Shown: piece by piece, positions 34,529 to 44,708 of the stretch
How positions within the stretch are numbered: the stretch's first letter is position 1
Layout of the letters: every line of letters starts with the position of its first letter
Assembly: GCA_021414245.1 (NCBI GenBank)
Contig: JAIOOU010000017.1
Span: forward strand, 434,001 to 498,000
Reading direction: 5' to 3'
DNA: 64,000 nt
Source: Chloroflexota bacterium
GTDB lineage: Bacteria; Chloroflexota; Anaerolineae; Anaerolineales; Villigracilaceae
Notes under the pieces: model-generated
What the model was told of the DNA's origin: nothing
The model's input: only the letters and a program-made list of their open reading frames with translations
Databases searched by the model: none
Made by a program: the position numbers and the translations under genes

Positions 34529-36565
34529 TCAGTCTTCCTGCCCGGTCATTAATTTGAGTCGTTCCCACGGTTTCAGATTTTCCTCCTCCGCAAGAACGTT
34601 TTTCAATTCATACAACTCGTCCCGCAGGGCTGCGGCCCGTTCGAATTCAAGGTTCTTAGCCGCCTCTTTCATTTGCTTCTCCACCTCGTCAACGATCTTG
34701 CGCAGTTCGCCGCGCGGTAATCCTTCCGCTCCGGTTTTGTATTGCGCCCTGGCTTCGCCAACCGCCTTGGCGCTCATCATCTCGGTCAGTTCGTGGATTT
34801 CCTTGTGAATGCTGATTGGATGAATGCCGTTCTCTTCGTTATATTTCACCTGCTTGGCACGGCGGCGGTTGGTTTCATCCAATGCCCTTTTCATGGAATC
34901 AGTCACCCGGTCGGCATACATGATCACCCGCCCATTGACATTCCTGGCCGCGCGTCCAATGGTTTGAATCAAGGCGGTGTCTGAACGCAGGAAACCCTCC
35001 TTGTCGGCATCCAAAATCGCCACCAGGGAAACTTCCGGCAAATCCAGTCCTTCGCGCAAAAGATTGATGCCCACCAGCACGTCAAAGGTACCCAGGCGCA
35101 GGTCGCGTAAAATACCCACCCGCTCAAGGGTCTCCACCTCTGAGTGCAAATACTGGACCTTGATTCCCAGTTCTTTTAAATAAGTGGTCAAGTCCTCGGA
35201 CATGCGTTTCGTAAGAGTCGTGACCAGGACGCGCTCGCGTCTTTCCACCCGCAGCCTGATCTCTCCGACCAGATCATCCACCTGGCCTTTGGTCGGCCGC
35301 ACATCCACCTCGGGATCCACCAAACCCGTCGGACGGATGATCTGCTCGACGACCTGGTCCGCGTGTTCCATCTCATAATGAGAAGGGGTAGCGGAGGTGT
35401 AAATGGTCGAACCCATCACCTGCTCAAACTCTTCGAATTTAAGCGGACGATTGTCCATGGCGGAAGGCAAACGGAATCCGTATTCCACCAGGGTTTCCTT
35501 GCGGGCACGATCACCGTTGTACATGCCGCGGATCTGCGGGACGGTCATGTGACTCTCGTCCAGAACGAGCAGATAATCGCTCGGCAGAAAGTCGATCATC
35601 GTCCACGGATGCGAACCGGGCGCCCTGCCATCCAGATGACGGGAATAATTCTCGATACCCGAGCAATAACCGACCTCCCTGAGCATCTCCAGGTCGTATC
35701 GCGTACGCTGCTCAATGCGCTGCGCCTCAAGATATTTGCCTGAATCCTTGAAGAATTTCAACCGTTCCTCAAGTTCCTCTTCAATGTGGGCAACCGATTC
35801 CTTCATGCGGTCGGCATCGGTCAAATATTGTTTGGCAGGGAAAATCGTGACCTCAGTGGGTTCGTCGAAGATCTCACCGCTGACCGGGCTGAACTGCATG
35901 ATGCGTTCGACCTCATCGCCAAAAAAGGTGATCCTGAATCCACGCTTGTCTTCATAGGCAGGAATGATCTCGAGCGTATCGCCCCTCACCCGAAAAGTCC
36001 CGGAGCGCAGTTCCATGTCATTGCGCTGGTATTGACTTTCGATTAATTGACGAAGCAGCGCATTGCGGCGGTGGATCTCCCCCACCTTGAGTGTCATCGT
36101 GCCTTTGCCAAACTCCTCGGGAGAGCCCAGGCCGTAAATGCAGGAGACCGAAGCCACAATAATGACGTCACGCCGCGAAACCAGAGAGGCCGTGGCCGCG
36201 AGGCGCAGACGTTCGATTTCCTCATTGATATCCGTTTCTTTTTCAATAAAGAGATCCCGGCGCGGGACGTAGGCTTCGGGTTGATAGTAGTCGTAGTAAC
36301 TGACGAAATAAGAGACCGCATTCTCCGGAAAGAATTCCTTGAACTCCGCATACAACTGGGCCGCCAGGGTCTTGTTGTGCGCCATGATCAGGGCCGGTTT
36401 CTGCAGCTCCTGAATGACGGAGGCGATCGTAAAGGTCTTGCCGGTGCCGGTGGCGCCCAGCAACACCTGATTTTTCTTGCCGTCCCGGACCCCTTGAACG
36501 AGGTCTCGGATGGCTTCGGGCTGATCGCCCATCGGGATAAAAGGTGCTTGAAGTTTGAAGTCCAT
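34529..36565 (-). CDS. uvrB: Excinuclease ABC subunit B
   Basis: 678 residues. The nucleotide-excision-repair helicase is loaded by UvrA and recruits UvrC. Walker A is [11 protein letters not shown], the beta-hairpin that grips damaged DNA is [12 protein letters not shown], and later helicase motifs include [17 protein letters not shown] and [10 protein letters not shown]. The C-terminal UVR motif ([22 protein letters not shown]) binds UvrC. Length is standard. There is no strong ribosome site before its ATG. mfd, which delivers UvrA-UvrB to stalled polymerase, lies 1.2 kb upstream on the same strand. Confidence 0.97.
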   Translation of the reverse strand: MDFKLQAPFIPMGDQPEAIRDLVQGVRDGKKNQVLLGATGTGKTFTIASVIQELQKPALIMAHNKTLAAQLYAEFKEFFPENAVSYFVSYYDYYQPEAYVPRRDLFIEKETDINEEIERLRLAATASLVSRRDVIIVASVSCIYGLGSPEEFGKGTMTLKVGEIHRRNALLRQLIESQYQRNDMELRSGTFRVRGDTLEIIPAYEDKRGFRITFFGDEVERIMQFSPVSGEIFDEPTEVTIFPAKQYLTDADRMKESVAHIEEELEERLKFFKDSGKYLEAQRIEQRTRYDLEMLREVGYCSGIENYSRHLDGRAPGSHPWTMIDFLPSDYLLVLDESHMTVPQIRGMYNGDRARKETLVEYGFRLPSAMDNRPLKFEEFEQVMGSTIYTSATPSHYEMEHADQVVEQIIRPTGLVDPEVDVRPTKGQVDDLVGEIRLRVERRERVLVTTLTKRMSEDLTTYLKELGIKVQYLHSEVETLERVGILRDLRLGTFDVLVGINLLREGLDLPEVSLVAILDADKEGFLRSDTALIQTIGRAARNVNGRVIMYADRVTDSMKRALDETNRRRAKQVKYNEENGIHPISIHKEIHELTEMMSAKAVGEARAQYKTGAEGLPRGELRKIVDEVEKQMKEAAKNLEFERAAALRDELYELKNVLAEEENLKPWERLKLMTGQED

Positions 36566-36649
36566 GGTTTTTTTGTGGGGTTGGATTAGGGGAACGCGTG
36601 TTCTATTTTACACCAAACCTGGGCGAACGGCCAGTCAACTGCAAAAATG

Positions 36650-36681
36650 CGATCTCCCCGATAAGAGTTCCGGGGAGATCG
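36650..36681 (-). terminator. Terminator of the tandem-domain lipoprotein gene
   Basis: An 11-bp stem (36650-36660 with 36671-36681) has a ten-base loop and is followed on the minus strand by GCATTTTTG. Confidence 0.8.
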
Positions 36682-36731
36682 TGAATTTCGTGATTGTAAC
36701 AGGTTGAGGGTCGGCCCGATTCGCTGTTTTC

Positions 36732-37745
36732 CTAAGGAAGTGGATTCTCGGGAAGAGTCCCTTCAGGCGCGTACCAATCCTGGGGGTTGATATTTCCCGT
36801 CACCTGACCGGCGTTGACGGTCACTTCCATCAAGGCATGATTCGAACAAGGCGGCTGCATACCACATACAACATACTGGGTATATCCACCGGCAAGACCG
36901 GCCGGAAAACCGGGGCCGCCCAGAGAGTACGCCACGATCCAGTAATTTCCCACGGGCAGATTGTCGATCTGGTATGTTGATTGGTTTTGTGATGTGGCCA
37001 CAAAATAATAATCCGTGGGCGCACCGCCGACATGGAAGGCAACCACCGCCATGGCGGGCAGCCCTTCCGCGGGATAAGACAAGGTCCCGGAAATACTTCC
37101 AGCCTGTCCACCGGGAGGCGTGTTGGTGGGAATGTTATCGGTGCCGGTGTTGTTTTGATCATACCCAAAATATTTGATCATGTACGGATTGCGATCGGGA
37201 ATTCCGTAATTATCGAGAATGTTGATATTCGCGGTCAATTGTCCGGCTGTGACCGTCACAGGGATCATGCCATGGTCGGTGCAATTTTCGGTTAATCCAC
37301 AAACGACGTATTGGGAGTAGGCAAATGGGAACGGCGCGGCGTGTCCACCTGCGCTGGTGAAGGCCAGCACATAATATTGTCCCGGGGGCAGGTTGTCTAT
37401 CTGATAAGTCAACTGTCCGTTCGGAAGTTCAAGTTTATAAAAAGCATCCGAACCGATCTGAAAAATACCCACATGTCCTGCTCCAGGAAGCACCTGCCCG
37501 GAAATACTTCCGGTGCTGGCTGCTGCGGCGGCAGGTGTCGGGGTCGCGGCTTGCGCGGTCAAAGCCTGAAAAGTGGCCTGCACGATCGCGTTCACATCCT
37601 GGGTGGGCGGGGACACAATGGTCACCTGGGCAAGGGCCGTCTGCTCGACTGAATTGATGATCTCATTGACCTGCTCCTGCGAAGGCACGCAGGCCGCGAC
37701 CAGCAGGATTCCCGCCAAAATTACGAATAATAATTTTCTTTTCAC
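36732..37745 (-). CDS. Lipoprotein with two tandem beta-sandwich (carboxypeptidase-regulatory-like) domains
   Basis: 337 residues. The lipobox is LVAAC (lipidated Cys19). A helical stretch and an Ala/Pro/Thr linker run to about residue 80. Two similar domains of about 115 residues then repeat: each begins GSISG, contains a YQIDNLP-GxYxV/I-A turn and a QYVVCG motif, and ends with VTAGQ/VNAGQ followed by an N-I-N strand. The repeat is visible in the DNA too. The turn motif is typical of carboxypeptidase regulatory-like/prealbumin-like surface domains. It should be displayed on the outer face. No enzyme site is seen. It has its own terminator and lies between mfd and uvrB without clear relation to repair. 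Confidence 0.82.
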   Translation of the reverse strand: MKRKLLFVILAGILLVAACVPSQEQVNEIINSVEQTALAQVTIVSPPTQDVNAIVQATFQALTAQAATPTPAAAAASTGSISGQVLPGAGHVGIFQIGSDAFYKLELPNGQLTYQIDNLPPGQYYVLAFTSAGGHAAPFPFAYSQYVVCGLTENCTDHGMIPVTVTAGQLTANINILDNYGIPDRNPYMIKYFGYDQNNTGTDNIPTNTPPGGQAGSISGTLSYPAEGLPAMAVVAFHVGGAPTDYYFVATSQNQSTYQIDNLPVGNYWIVAYSLGGPGFPAGLAGGYTQYVVCGMQPPCSNHALMEVTVNAGQVTGNINPQDWYAPEGTLPENPLP

Positions 37746-37791
37746 ACCATTCTCCTTTGATTTGTTTTTATTATGTTACCGGACAATTACA

Positions 37792-40700
37792 TCAGGCCCT
37801 ATCACCCAATTGGGCTAACACATCCAGCAATTTAATTTTCCAGATTTCATCCTTCGCGACCGTCACCCAGTAGGCGGATTTACCGCCCCTTACGCCGTTT
37901 CCAAGATCGGGCAGGCGCGGCGCTTCCGACCCGTCGGCTGGGGAAGCGTACTTGAGCAGAATCTGCCCCGACGATTCCAGACCCACCGAAGTCAAGCCCG
38001 CTTTCTCCGCGCGCAGCTTCACACGCATTTGATACAAAAGATTTTGGGTCATCTCCGGCAGTTGACCGAAGCGGTCGCGGAATTCAGAACCCAGTGCATC
38101 CAGTTCGGTTTCATCGCGCAGGTCAGCAATACGCCGATATAAGCGCAGACGCAGGTCCTGGTCGGAAATATATTCGCTCGGAATGCCGACCGCAAGCGGC
38201 AGGTCCACATTGACCGGCATGGAAATAGGCAGGCTGAAACTGGCAAAAGCGCTGTCCATTTGGGACATGTCGAGTTTAAGATGCTCACCAGCCAGACGCC
38301 GCAGCCGGCGTACGGCGTCCGCAAGCATTCTGGTATATAGATGAAAACCCACCGATTGAATGTACCCGTGCTGGCGCGTACCCAGCAAATCTCCCGCCCC
38401 GCGAATCTCCAGGTCACGCATGGCGATCGAGTAGCCAGCTCCCAGTTGGGTGTTTTCTGCGATCACCTCCAGCCGCTGCTGACCGTCCTGGGTGGGTGAC
38501 ATTTTGTTGTGACGGAAGAAATACGCATACGCGCGCATGGCCCCGCGCCCAACCCGCCCGCGCAATTGATAGAGCTGGGCCAGGCCAAAGGTGTCGGCCC
38601 GGTCCACAATCAGTGTGTTCGCGTTGGGAATGTCCAAACCGGATTCAATGATGGTGGTGCACAACAGGATGTCAATCTCACCCATGTTAAACCTGTGCAT
38701 GACACTGGCAAGCTGCCCTTCCGCCATTTGACCGTGACCGATGTCCACACGCGCCTCCGGGACAAGTTTGTTGAGATGGGCCTTCATTGCCTCAATCGTA
38801 TTAACGCGGTTGTGTACGAAGAAGATCTGCCCGCCGCGCTCCAATTCCCGCAAAATGGACTGTCTCACCAGCCTTGGAGAATACGGCCCCACATGCGTGA
38901 CGATCGGCAGGCGCTCCTCGGGAGGGGTGTTCAAGTTGGAGATATCACGCACGCCGGTCAGAGCCATGTACAAAGTGCGCGGAATGGGCGTGGCAGTCAA
39001 CGTAAGCACATCCACCTCGGTGCGCAGTTTCTTGAGATGTTCCTTATGGGTCACGCCGAAGCGCTGCTCTTCATCAATGACCACCAGTCCCAAATCTTTA
39101 AACTGCACATCGGCGGAGATCAGGCGATGCGTACCGATCACGATGTCGATCTCCCCAAGGGCAAGCTTGAGCAGGATCTCGGTCTGTTCACGCGGGCTGC
39201 GGAAGCGCGAGAGCATTTCCACTTTAACAGGATAAGCTGCAAGCCTTTGCGAGAAGGTTTCGAAGTGCTGCTGGGCGAGCACGGTGGTCGGCACCAGCAC
39301 AGCCGCCTGCCGGCCGTTCATGACTGCCTTAAAGGCTGCCCGCAATGCAACTTCAGTTTTTCCATAACCGACATCGCCGCACAACAAACGATCCATCGGG
39401 CGCGCTCGCTCCATGTCCTTTTTGATCTCGGCGATGGCGCGCTTTTGGTCCTCGGTCTCCACATAGGGGAAGCTGTCTTCCAGTTCCTTCTGCCATTGAG
39501 AGTCAGGGGCAAAGGCAAAGCCTTCCACCACCTGACGGCGCGCGTACAGATCCAACAGGTCCTGCGCAACATGCTGGACCGCCTCTTTGACCCTGGACTT
39601 GGTTTCATTCCAGGCCTGTCCACCCAAATGGTCGAGGGTCGGCTTGCCGCCATCCGCGCCCACATAACGGGTCAGGCGGTCCGCCTGATGGACCGGGACG
39701 AAGAGGGTGTCGTCGCGGTCATATTCAACGGCAAGATATTCCCTTTCGTGGCCGTCCATCTGTCGTTGAGTCAGACCCGCAAAACGTCCAATGCCGTGAT
39801 CCACGTGAACCACATAGTCCCCAACCAGCAGGTCCGCATACAACGATTCAGGAGTTTCCGCTGTTTGTTTTTGCCGGACGCGGGTCTGCGGCCGTTCCCA
39901 GCCAAAGACTTCAGAATCGGTAATTAGGTGAGTAGTGCCAGCCAGGCAAATCCCTTCGGAAAGCGAGGCTTCGATGAACTCCAAATTATTGAATTCGGAA
40001 TCCGGATAATGCTCATTCCACAGCTCATGCAAACGGGAGGATTGGCGCGAAACAATAAAGACCTGCTCCCCTTTTTCCACAATCGGAGCCAGATAGTCAA
40101 TGAAGGGTTTCAGCCTGCCGCCAAATCTTTCATCGTGAGTAAATTGAGAAGCAAGATCCGGAGAATCGTTGGTGATGATCCCGGTCGAGTGGCCCAATTC
40201 AAGGGACCAAAAACCGCTCAGGGTGTCATTCAATTCAGACCACGGCAGATAGGGAACGGGAAAACCGGAAGCCAGAGTCCCTTCGGAGATGCTTTCCTGC
40301 CGGAACTTAACAGCCTGCTCCTCGACATCATTTGCCATCGCATCCACGAGGCTTAGGTCGTCCACCAGCACCAAAGTCTTTGTCGGAAAGTAATCCAGCA
40401 GGGAGGCTGGCGTGGAATGCAGCAGAGGAATATGAAATTCGGAAAGCTGCGTATCGGTTTCCACCGTATCGACCAAAAATTCACGAGCCGGTGTGACGAG
40501 GATCTGCTCGAGAGTTTCCACCGTGCGCTGCGAAGCAGGCTCAAAACGGCGAATGGTCTCGATCTCGTCGCCAAAGAAATCCAGGCGGACAGGATTCCCT
40601 TCAATGGAAGGCCAGACATCCAGCAGACCTCCGCGATGGGAAAATTGACCTGGTTCGAGGACTGTGTTCACACGCTGGTAACCGATCCTGGCCCACTCAC

Positions 40701-41184
40701 GGATCAGGACATCGGGTTGAATGCTCTGGCCTGCGGACAGCTTTTTGCAGGCCTTGAGAAAATCACGCCTCGGAAGGGTGCGGGTCATCAGCGAACGCAC
40801 CGAGCTGACGATGATGGGCGGGATTTCGGGAGTTTTTGCAAAAGGCAGGTGATAAGCCGCGAGAGCGGTCAACACCTGCAGGCGATCGCGCCGGGTGGTC
40901 ACTCCCCAGGCAGCTTCTTCATAGAAAAGCGGATTTGGCTCCGCAAACAAATAACGCGGCGACTTGACCCAAAAACCAAGCTCATCATACAAGGATAGGG
41001 CATGATCGGCCCGGTCTGTGATGAGCAGGATCGGAAGATTCAAATCCGCGTGCAGGGAGGCAAGCAAAGGCAGTCGTGCTGCGCGCGGCAACCCCAGGCC
41101 CGGGACGGTCTTCCCTGTCTGAATTTGAGTCAGCAATTGCCGATATTGGGGTAATGAGTGAACTTGTTCCAGAAGAAATTGCAT
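37792..41184 (-). CDS. mfd: Transcription-repair coupling factor
   Basis: 1130 residues. Mfd removes RNA polymerase stalled at DNA damage and recruits UvrA. A UvrB-homology region fills the N-terminus (to about 350), the polymerase-interacting domain contains YVVHVDHGIGRFAGL, and the RecG-like translocase has Walker A GDVGYGKTEVALRAAF and Walker B VVIDEEQRFGV. The TRG region (TPIPRTLYMAL) and the C-terminal UvrA-binding domain follow. Length is normal. pth lies 21 bases upstream on the same strand, the widespread pth-mfd order. Confidence 0.97.
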   Translation of the reverse strand: MQFLLEQVHSLPQYRQLLTQIQTGKTVPGLGLPRAARLPLLASLHADLNLPILLITDRADHALSLYDELGFWVKSPRYLFAEPNPLFYEEAAWGVTTRRDRLQVLTALAAYHLPFAKTPEIPPIIVSSVRSLMTRTLPRRDFLKACKKLSAGQSIQPDVLIREWARIGYQRVNTVLEPGQFSHRGGLLDVWPSIEGNPVRLDFFGDEIETIRRFEPASQRTVETLEQILVTPAREFLVDTVETDTQLSEFHIPLLHSTPASLLDYFPTKTLVLVDDLSLVDAMANDVEEQAVKFRQESISEGTLASGFPVPYLPWSELNDTLSGFWSLELGHSTGIITNDSPDLASQFTHDERFGGRLKPFIDYLAPIVEKGEQVFIVSRQSSRLHELWNEHYPDSEFNNLEFIEASLSEGICLAGTTHLITDSEVFGWERPQTRVRQKQTAETPESLYADLLVGDYVVHVDHGIGRFAGLTQRQMDGHEREYLAVEYDRDDTLFVPVHQADRLTRYVGADGGKPTLDHLGGQAWNETKSRVKEAVQHVAQDLLDLYARRQVVEGFAFAPDSQWQKELEDSFPYVETEDQKRAIAEIKKDMERARPMDRLLCGDVGYGKTEVALRAAFKAVMNGRQAAVLVPTTVLAQQHFETFSQRLAAYPVKVEMLSRFRSPREQTEILLKLALGEIDIVIGTHRLISADVQFKDLGLVVIDEEQRFGVTHKEHLKKLRTEVDVLTLTATPIPRTLYMALTGVRDISNLNTPPEERLPIVTHVGPYSPRLVRQSILRELERGGQIFFVHNRVNTIEAMKAHLNKLVPEARVDIGHGQMAEGQLASVMHRFNMGEIDILLCTTIIESGLDIPNANTLIVDRADTFGLAQLYQLRGRVGRGAMRAYAYFFRHNKMSPTQDGQQRLEVIAENTQLGAGYSIAMRDLEIRGAGDLLGTRQHGYIQSVGFHLYTRMLADAVRRLRRLAGEHLKLDMSQMDSAFASFSLPISMPVNVDLPLAVGIPSEYISDQDLRLRLYRRIADLRDETELDALGSEFRDRFGQLPEMTQNLLYQMRVKLRAEKAGLTSVGLESSGQILLKYASPADGSEAPRLPDLGNGVRGGKSAYWVTVAKDEIWKIKLLDVLAQLGDRA

Positions 41185-41205
41185 ATTTTCTATCTGCCCT
41201 GATCC

Positions 41206-41790
41206 CTAAGACTCCACACCGCCATTAAATTTATTCATCGCGGCATTCAAGCCCTTCATTACAAATTCAAATGCGGCGTCCGCGGCGCGATCCAGAACCT
41301 CCGGCAGGAATTTTTGGTCATCCTTGGAGAAATCCTGCAGGACGTAATCCTTCGGATCCATGCGTCCGGGCGGACGCCCAATACCGAGGCGCAAGCGCGG
41401 AAATTCCTTCGTACCGAGCCGGTCGATGGTGTCTGCCATGCCGCGCTGCCCGCCCGGTCCCCCGCCGGGACGAATGCGAATGGTTCCAAAGGGAATATCC
41501 AGGTCGTCATGTGCCACCAGAAGATTCTCGTTGGGCAATTTGTAGAAATGCAAAAGTCCCTGCACCGATTGGCCGGACAGGTTCATATAGGTCTGCGGTT
41601 TGGCAAGGATGATCTTGCGGCCTTCATATATTGATGAGATCACGATGGCCTTGGATTGCAGTTTCATGCCTTGTGCGTTCAAACGCAGGGCAATGTGGTC
41701 GATCAACATGAACCCGATGTTATGACGGGTATGAATATATTCGCGGCCCGGGTTTCCAAAGCCGACAAGGAGAAAGGTGTTTTCTGTCAT
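41206..41790 (-). CDS. pth: Peptidyl-tRNA hydrolase with altered substrate loop
   Basis: 194 residues. The enzyme releases peptides from peptidyl-tRNA that drops off ribosomes. The catalytic His is in HTRHNIGF (H23), the supporting Asp in VAHDDLD (D95), and the substrate-binding Asn in QTYMNLSG (N70). In the loop that normally reads GGxxGHNG, the sequence is GGGPGGQRG, so the usual His-Asn pair is Gln-Arg. Length is standard. It precedes mfd and probably shares its transcript. Confidence 0.93.
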   Translation of the reverse strand: MTENTFLLVGFGNPGREYIHTRHNIGFMLIDHIALRLNAQGMKLQSKAIVISSIYEGRKIILAKPQTYMNLSGQSVQGLLHFYKLPNENLLVAHDDLDIPFGTIRIRPGGGPGGQRGMADTIDRLGTKEFPRLRLGIGRPPGRMDPKDYVLQDFSKDDQKFLPEVLDRAADAAFEFVMKGLNAAMNKFNGGVES

Positions 41791-41848
41791 TATTTAGTTC
41801 CACATAAAACATGTATTTCAAGCAGGGAAATCGAAACGGTCATATGGG

Positions 41849-42463
41849 TCATGACCGGCCTCTGAACCTCAAAAATATACCCAGAAAAACAAACAGGACC
41901 AAAACCAGCAATCCGCCGCGCGTAAAGTTCACGTAGATGGATGAATTCGTCACCGAGGCCGGGTTGGCAGGCAACGGCGTCGAGGAGGGAAAGACGACCG
42001 CGGCTGTCGGGGGAATCACGGTTGCAACCGGGGACGAATCCTCAAAGAAAGGTACCGAAAAATCTGGGGTTGGCGTCTCGCTCGGCAGGATCAGGTCGTT
42101 TCTGATCTTCAGGTCTGAAACCACGGCATCCTGCGAGGAACCATCCAAAAGGTATACACGCAAGTGCAGAACATAATCCCCATCCGTTAATGAGGAAGTG
42201 TCCCAGGTGGTGATGATCGAATTCGCCACTGGTTGGGGAAAAGTCTGAATCGTGAACCAGCTGTCGGCGGGGTTCGAAGCGTAGGAAAACGCCAGTTCAG
42301 CCGATGAAAACCCGGGAATATTCATATTTCCCACAATCTGGACCTGTCCGCGCAATATATCGCCGGACAAAGGGGAGGTAATGGAAATATTCTCCACTTG
42401 CACGATAAAAAACAATGAGAAGAGGGAAAGGAATTTCATCATGGCAATCGATAAGTTTAACAT
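41849..42463 (-). CDS. Surface protein with immunoglobulin-like domain and C-terminal membrane anchor
   Basis: 204 residues. The N-terminus is hydrophobic (signal peptide). Residues about 25-120 show an Ig/fibronectin-like pattern (ISITSPLSGDILRGQVQIVG, TWDTSSLTDGDYVLHLRVY). A Thr/Pro/Ser-rich linker follows, then one membrane helix and a basic end (FLRFRGRS). It should be anchored by its C-terminus with the domain outside. An internal ATG pair at residues 8-9 could be the true start; no ribosome site decides. No family with known function is recognised. Confidence 0.75.
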   Translation of the reverse strand: MLNLSIAMMKFLSLFSLFFIVQVENISITSPLSGDILRGQVQIVGNMNIPGFSSAELAFSYASNPADSWFTIQTFPQPVANSIITTWDTSSLTDGDYVLHLRVYLLDGSSQDAVVSDLKIRNDLILPSETPTPDFSVPFFEDSSPVATVIPPTAAVVFPSSTPLPANPASVTNSSIYVNFTRGGLLVLVLFVFLGIFLRFRGRS

Positions 42464-42601
42464 GAAGAAGAAAAGGGGTCAAATTCTGCAAATTTCGGAA
42501 TTGAAAAGCCCGAACAATTCTCGAAAAATTATTTTTCTGGTAAACTCAAGATAATTAATTACACAGTGGTGGGGTAACCCACTTTCCCAGGAGAGCAAGT
42601 C

Positions 42602-42976
42602 ATGGCAAAATCACGTTCTGATCAAATGGTGGAGCGCCTGCGCAACATGCAGGCGGCCGCACCCGATATCGAAGCCTCCGCAGTTGTATCCGTGGACGGC
42701 CTGATCATGGCGTCCGCTCTGCAGCAGGGTGTCGAAGAGGATCGGGTTTCAGCCATGTCAGCGGCCATGCTCAGCCTGGGCGAGCGAATTTCGGGCGAAC
42801 TGGGGCGTGGCGGTCTCGAGCAGGTTTACATCAAGGGCGACAAGGGTGCCATCGTATTGACCGCGATCGGGGATGAAGCCGTTTTGACAGCCATGTCCCG
42901 CCAGGATGCCAAGCTCGGTATGATCTTCCTCGAGATGAGACGCGCCGCAGAAGATCTGGTTAAACTGGTCGGATGA
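42602..42976 (+). CDS. Roadblock/LC7 domain protein
   Basis: 124 residues. The single domain matches the Roadblock/LC7 fold: ASAVVSVDGLIMASAL, a middle helix (SAMSAAMLSLGERISGEL), and strands QVYIKGDKGAIVLTAI. Bacterial members such as MglB act as partners or GTPase-activating proteins of small Ras-like GTPases and as dimeric scaffolds. No GTPase gene lies next to it here, so its partner is elsewhere. AGGAGAG lies eight bases before the start, and a strong terminator follows. Confidence 0.9.
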   Translation: MAKSRSDQMVERLRNMQAAAPDIEASAVVSVDGLIMASALQQGVEEDRVSAMSAAMLSLGERISGELGRGGLEQVYIKGDKGAIVLTAIGDEAVLTAMSRQDAKLGMIFLEMRRAAEDLVKLVG

Positions 42977-43017
42977 AGACGATACGACATCAACACTCCG
43001 GAACATGCACAACCCCA

Positions 43018-43053
43018 AATGGGGAGGGCTTCAACGCCCTCCCCATTCTTTTT
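43018..43053 (+). terminator. Terminator of the Roadblock gene
   Basis: A 12-bp stem (43018-43029 with 43036-43047) has loop TTCAAC and is followed by CTTTTTG. Confidence 0.92.
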
Positions 43054-43094
43054 GTGTTTTCAGAAACGCAACCATTTATTATCAGGAGGCATCC

Positions 43095-44705
43095 ATGACT
43101 ACCAAATATTTATTCTTTACAGGCGGCGTGGTTTCATCGGTTGGAAAAGGCGTCACTGCCGCAGCCATGGGATTACTGCTCAAGGAACGCGGCTTTAACG
43201 TCGCCGTCCAAAAACTCGACCCGTACATTAATGTTGATCCGGGGACCATGTCTCCATATCAACATGGAGAAGTCTATGTGCTGGATGACGGCGCAGAAAC
43301 GGATCTGGATCTCGGTCATTATGAAAGATTTATTGACAATCGCCTGACCCGGGTCAGTAACTTCACAACCGGGCAGGTTTATGCCGAGACCATCTCCAAG
43401 GAACGCCGCGGCGATTATTTGGGCGGCACCATCCAAGTCATTCCGCATATCACCAATGAAATCAAACGCAGGATCGGTCTGGTGGCAAAGGAGACCGGCG
43501 GCGAGATCGTGATTCTGGAGGTGGGCGGGACAGTCGGTGATATCGAATCCCAGCCCTTTCTGGAGGCGCTCCGCCAGCTCCGCAATGAAGTCGGCCGGGA
43601 GAATTGCCTGTTCGTGCATGTCACCTGGCTGCCCACCATCGGTGCGACGGGCGAGATCAAGACCAAACCCACCCAGCATTCCGTGGCCGCCCTTCGTTCA
43701 ATCGGTATTTCGCCGAACATCATTATTGCGCGCGCGGATCAGGATGTGGACAAGGGACTGTGCGAGAAGATCGCCCTCTTCTGCGATGTGGATCGAGATT
43801 CGGTCATCCCGATGAAAACTGCGGATGTTTTGTATGAGGTCCCCCTCCTGCTCGAAAAAATGGGTGTGGGCGATCTTGTGCTTGACAAGCTTGGACTAAC
43901 CGCAAAACGAAAACCGAACATGCGGCCGTGGAAGAAACTTGTCGAGGATGTTCGTAAACCCAAGCCAACGGTAAAAGTTGCCCTGGTCGGCAAGTATGTG
44001 GAACTGCAGGATGCATATATGTCTGTTCGCGAGGCACTGAAACATGCCGCACTCGCAAACGGAGTTGAAGTGGAGATCGGCTGGGTGCACTCCGCCGACC
44101 TTGAAAAAGAGAAGGGTTGGGATATCGTCAAAAAGGCTGATGCCGTGCTCGTTCCAGGCGGTTTCGGTTCCCGGGGTATTGAAGGCAAGATCCTCGCAGC
44201 CCGCTATGCACGCGAAAACAAGGTCCCATATCTTGGATTGTGTTTGGGAATGCAGGTCATGTCCATCGACTTTGCCCGCCATGTGCTCGACCTCGAGGAT
44301 GCCAATTCGTCCGAATTTGACCGGGGCACGGAACACCCGGTCATCGATTTGATGATCGACCAGCGCTCGATCACGGATATGGGGGGAACCATGCGGCTCG
44401 GACTCTACCCGTGTCTGATTCAAAAGGGAACAAAGGCCGCCGCCGCTTACGGTGTCCCGCACGTGGACGAAAGGCATCGTCACCGCTTTGAGTTTAACAA
44501 TGCCTACCGGGCTGATTTTGAAAGTCACGGAATGGTGTTCTCGGGTCTCTCGCCTGACGGCAGGCTCGTGGAGATCGTTGAACTTGCGGATCATCCGTAC
44601 ATGGTCGCAAGCCAATTCCATCCTGAATTTCTATCGCGTCCGATGAGACCTCACCCTCTTTTCGTCGGCCTGCTAAAAGCCGCAAAGGAAAAATCAAAGA
44701 AGTAA
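43095..44705 (+). CDS. pyrG: CTP synthase
   Basis: 536 residues. The enzyme makes CTP from UTP using glutamine. The N-terminal synthase begins KYLFFTGGVVSSVGKG with its ATP loop, and contains CLFVHVTWLPTIGATGEIKTKPTQHSV. The C-terminal class I glutamine amidotransferase has nucleophile Cys in LGLCLGMQ and catalytic His-Pro-Glu in QFHPEFLSRP. AGGAGG lies five bases before the ATG at 43095; the open frame extends 30 codons upstream through the terminator and is rejected. Confidence 0.97.
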   Translation: MTTKYLFFTGGVVSSVGKGVTAAAMGLLLKERGFNVAVQKLDPYINVDPGTMSPYQHGEVYVLDDGAETDLDLGHYERFIDNRLTRVSNFTTGQVYAETISKERRGDYLGGTIQVIPHITNEIKRRIGLVAKETGGEIVILEVGGTVGDIESQPFLEALRQLRNEVGRENCLFVHVTWLPTIGATGEIKTKPTQHSVAALRSIGISPNIIIARADQDVDKGLCEKIALFCDVDRDSVIPMKTADVLYEVPLLLEKMGVGDLVLDKLGLTAKRKPNMRPWKKLVEDVRKPKPTVKVALVGKYVELQDAYMSVREALKHAALANGVEVEIGWVHSADLEKEKGWDIVKKADAVLVPGGFGSRGIEGKILAARYARENKVPYLGLCLGMQVMSIDFARHVLDLEDANSSEFDRGTEHPVIDLMIDQRSITDMGGTMRLGLYPCLIQKGTKAAAAYGVPHVDERHRHRFEFNNAYRADFESHGMVFSGLSPDGRLVEIVELADHPYMVASQFHPEFLSRPMRPHPLFVGLLKAAKEKSKK

Positions 44706-44708
44706 AAC

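Noticed and set aside
38509-39927. 472-codon plus-strand open frame
   Set aside because: It lies wholly inside mfd on the other strand, and its translation shows no recognisable domain; the mfd frame explains the sequence.
43005-43094. Longer N-terminus for CTP synthase
   Set aside because: The extra 30 codons pass through the terminator hairpin, and AGGAGG directly precedes the ATG at 43095.
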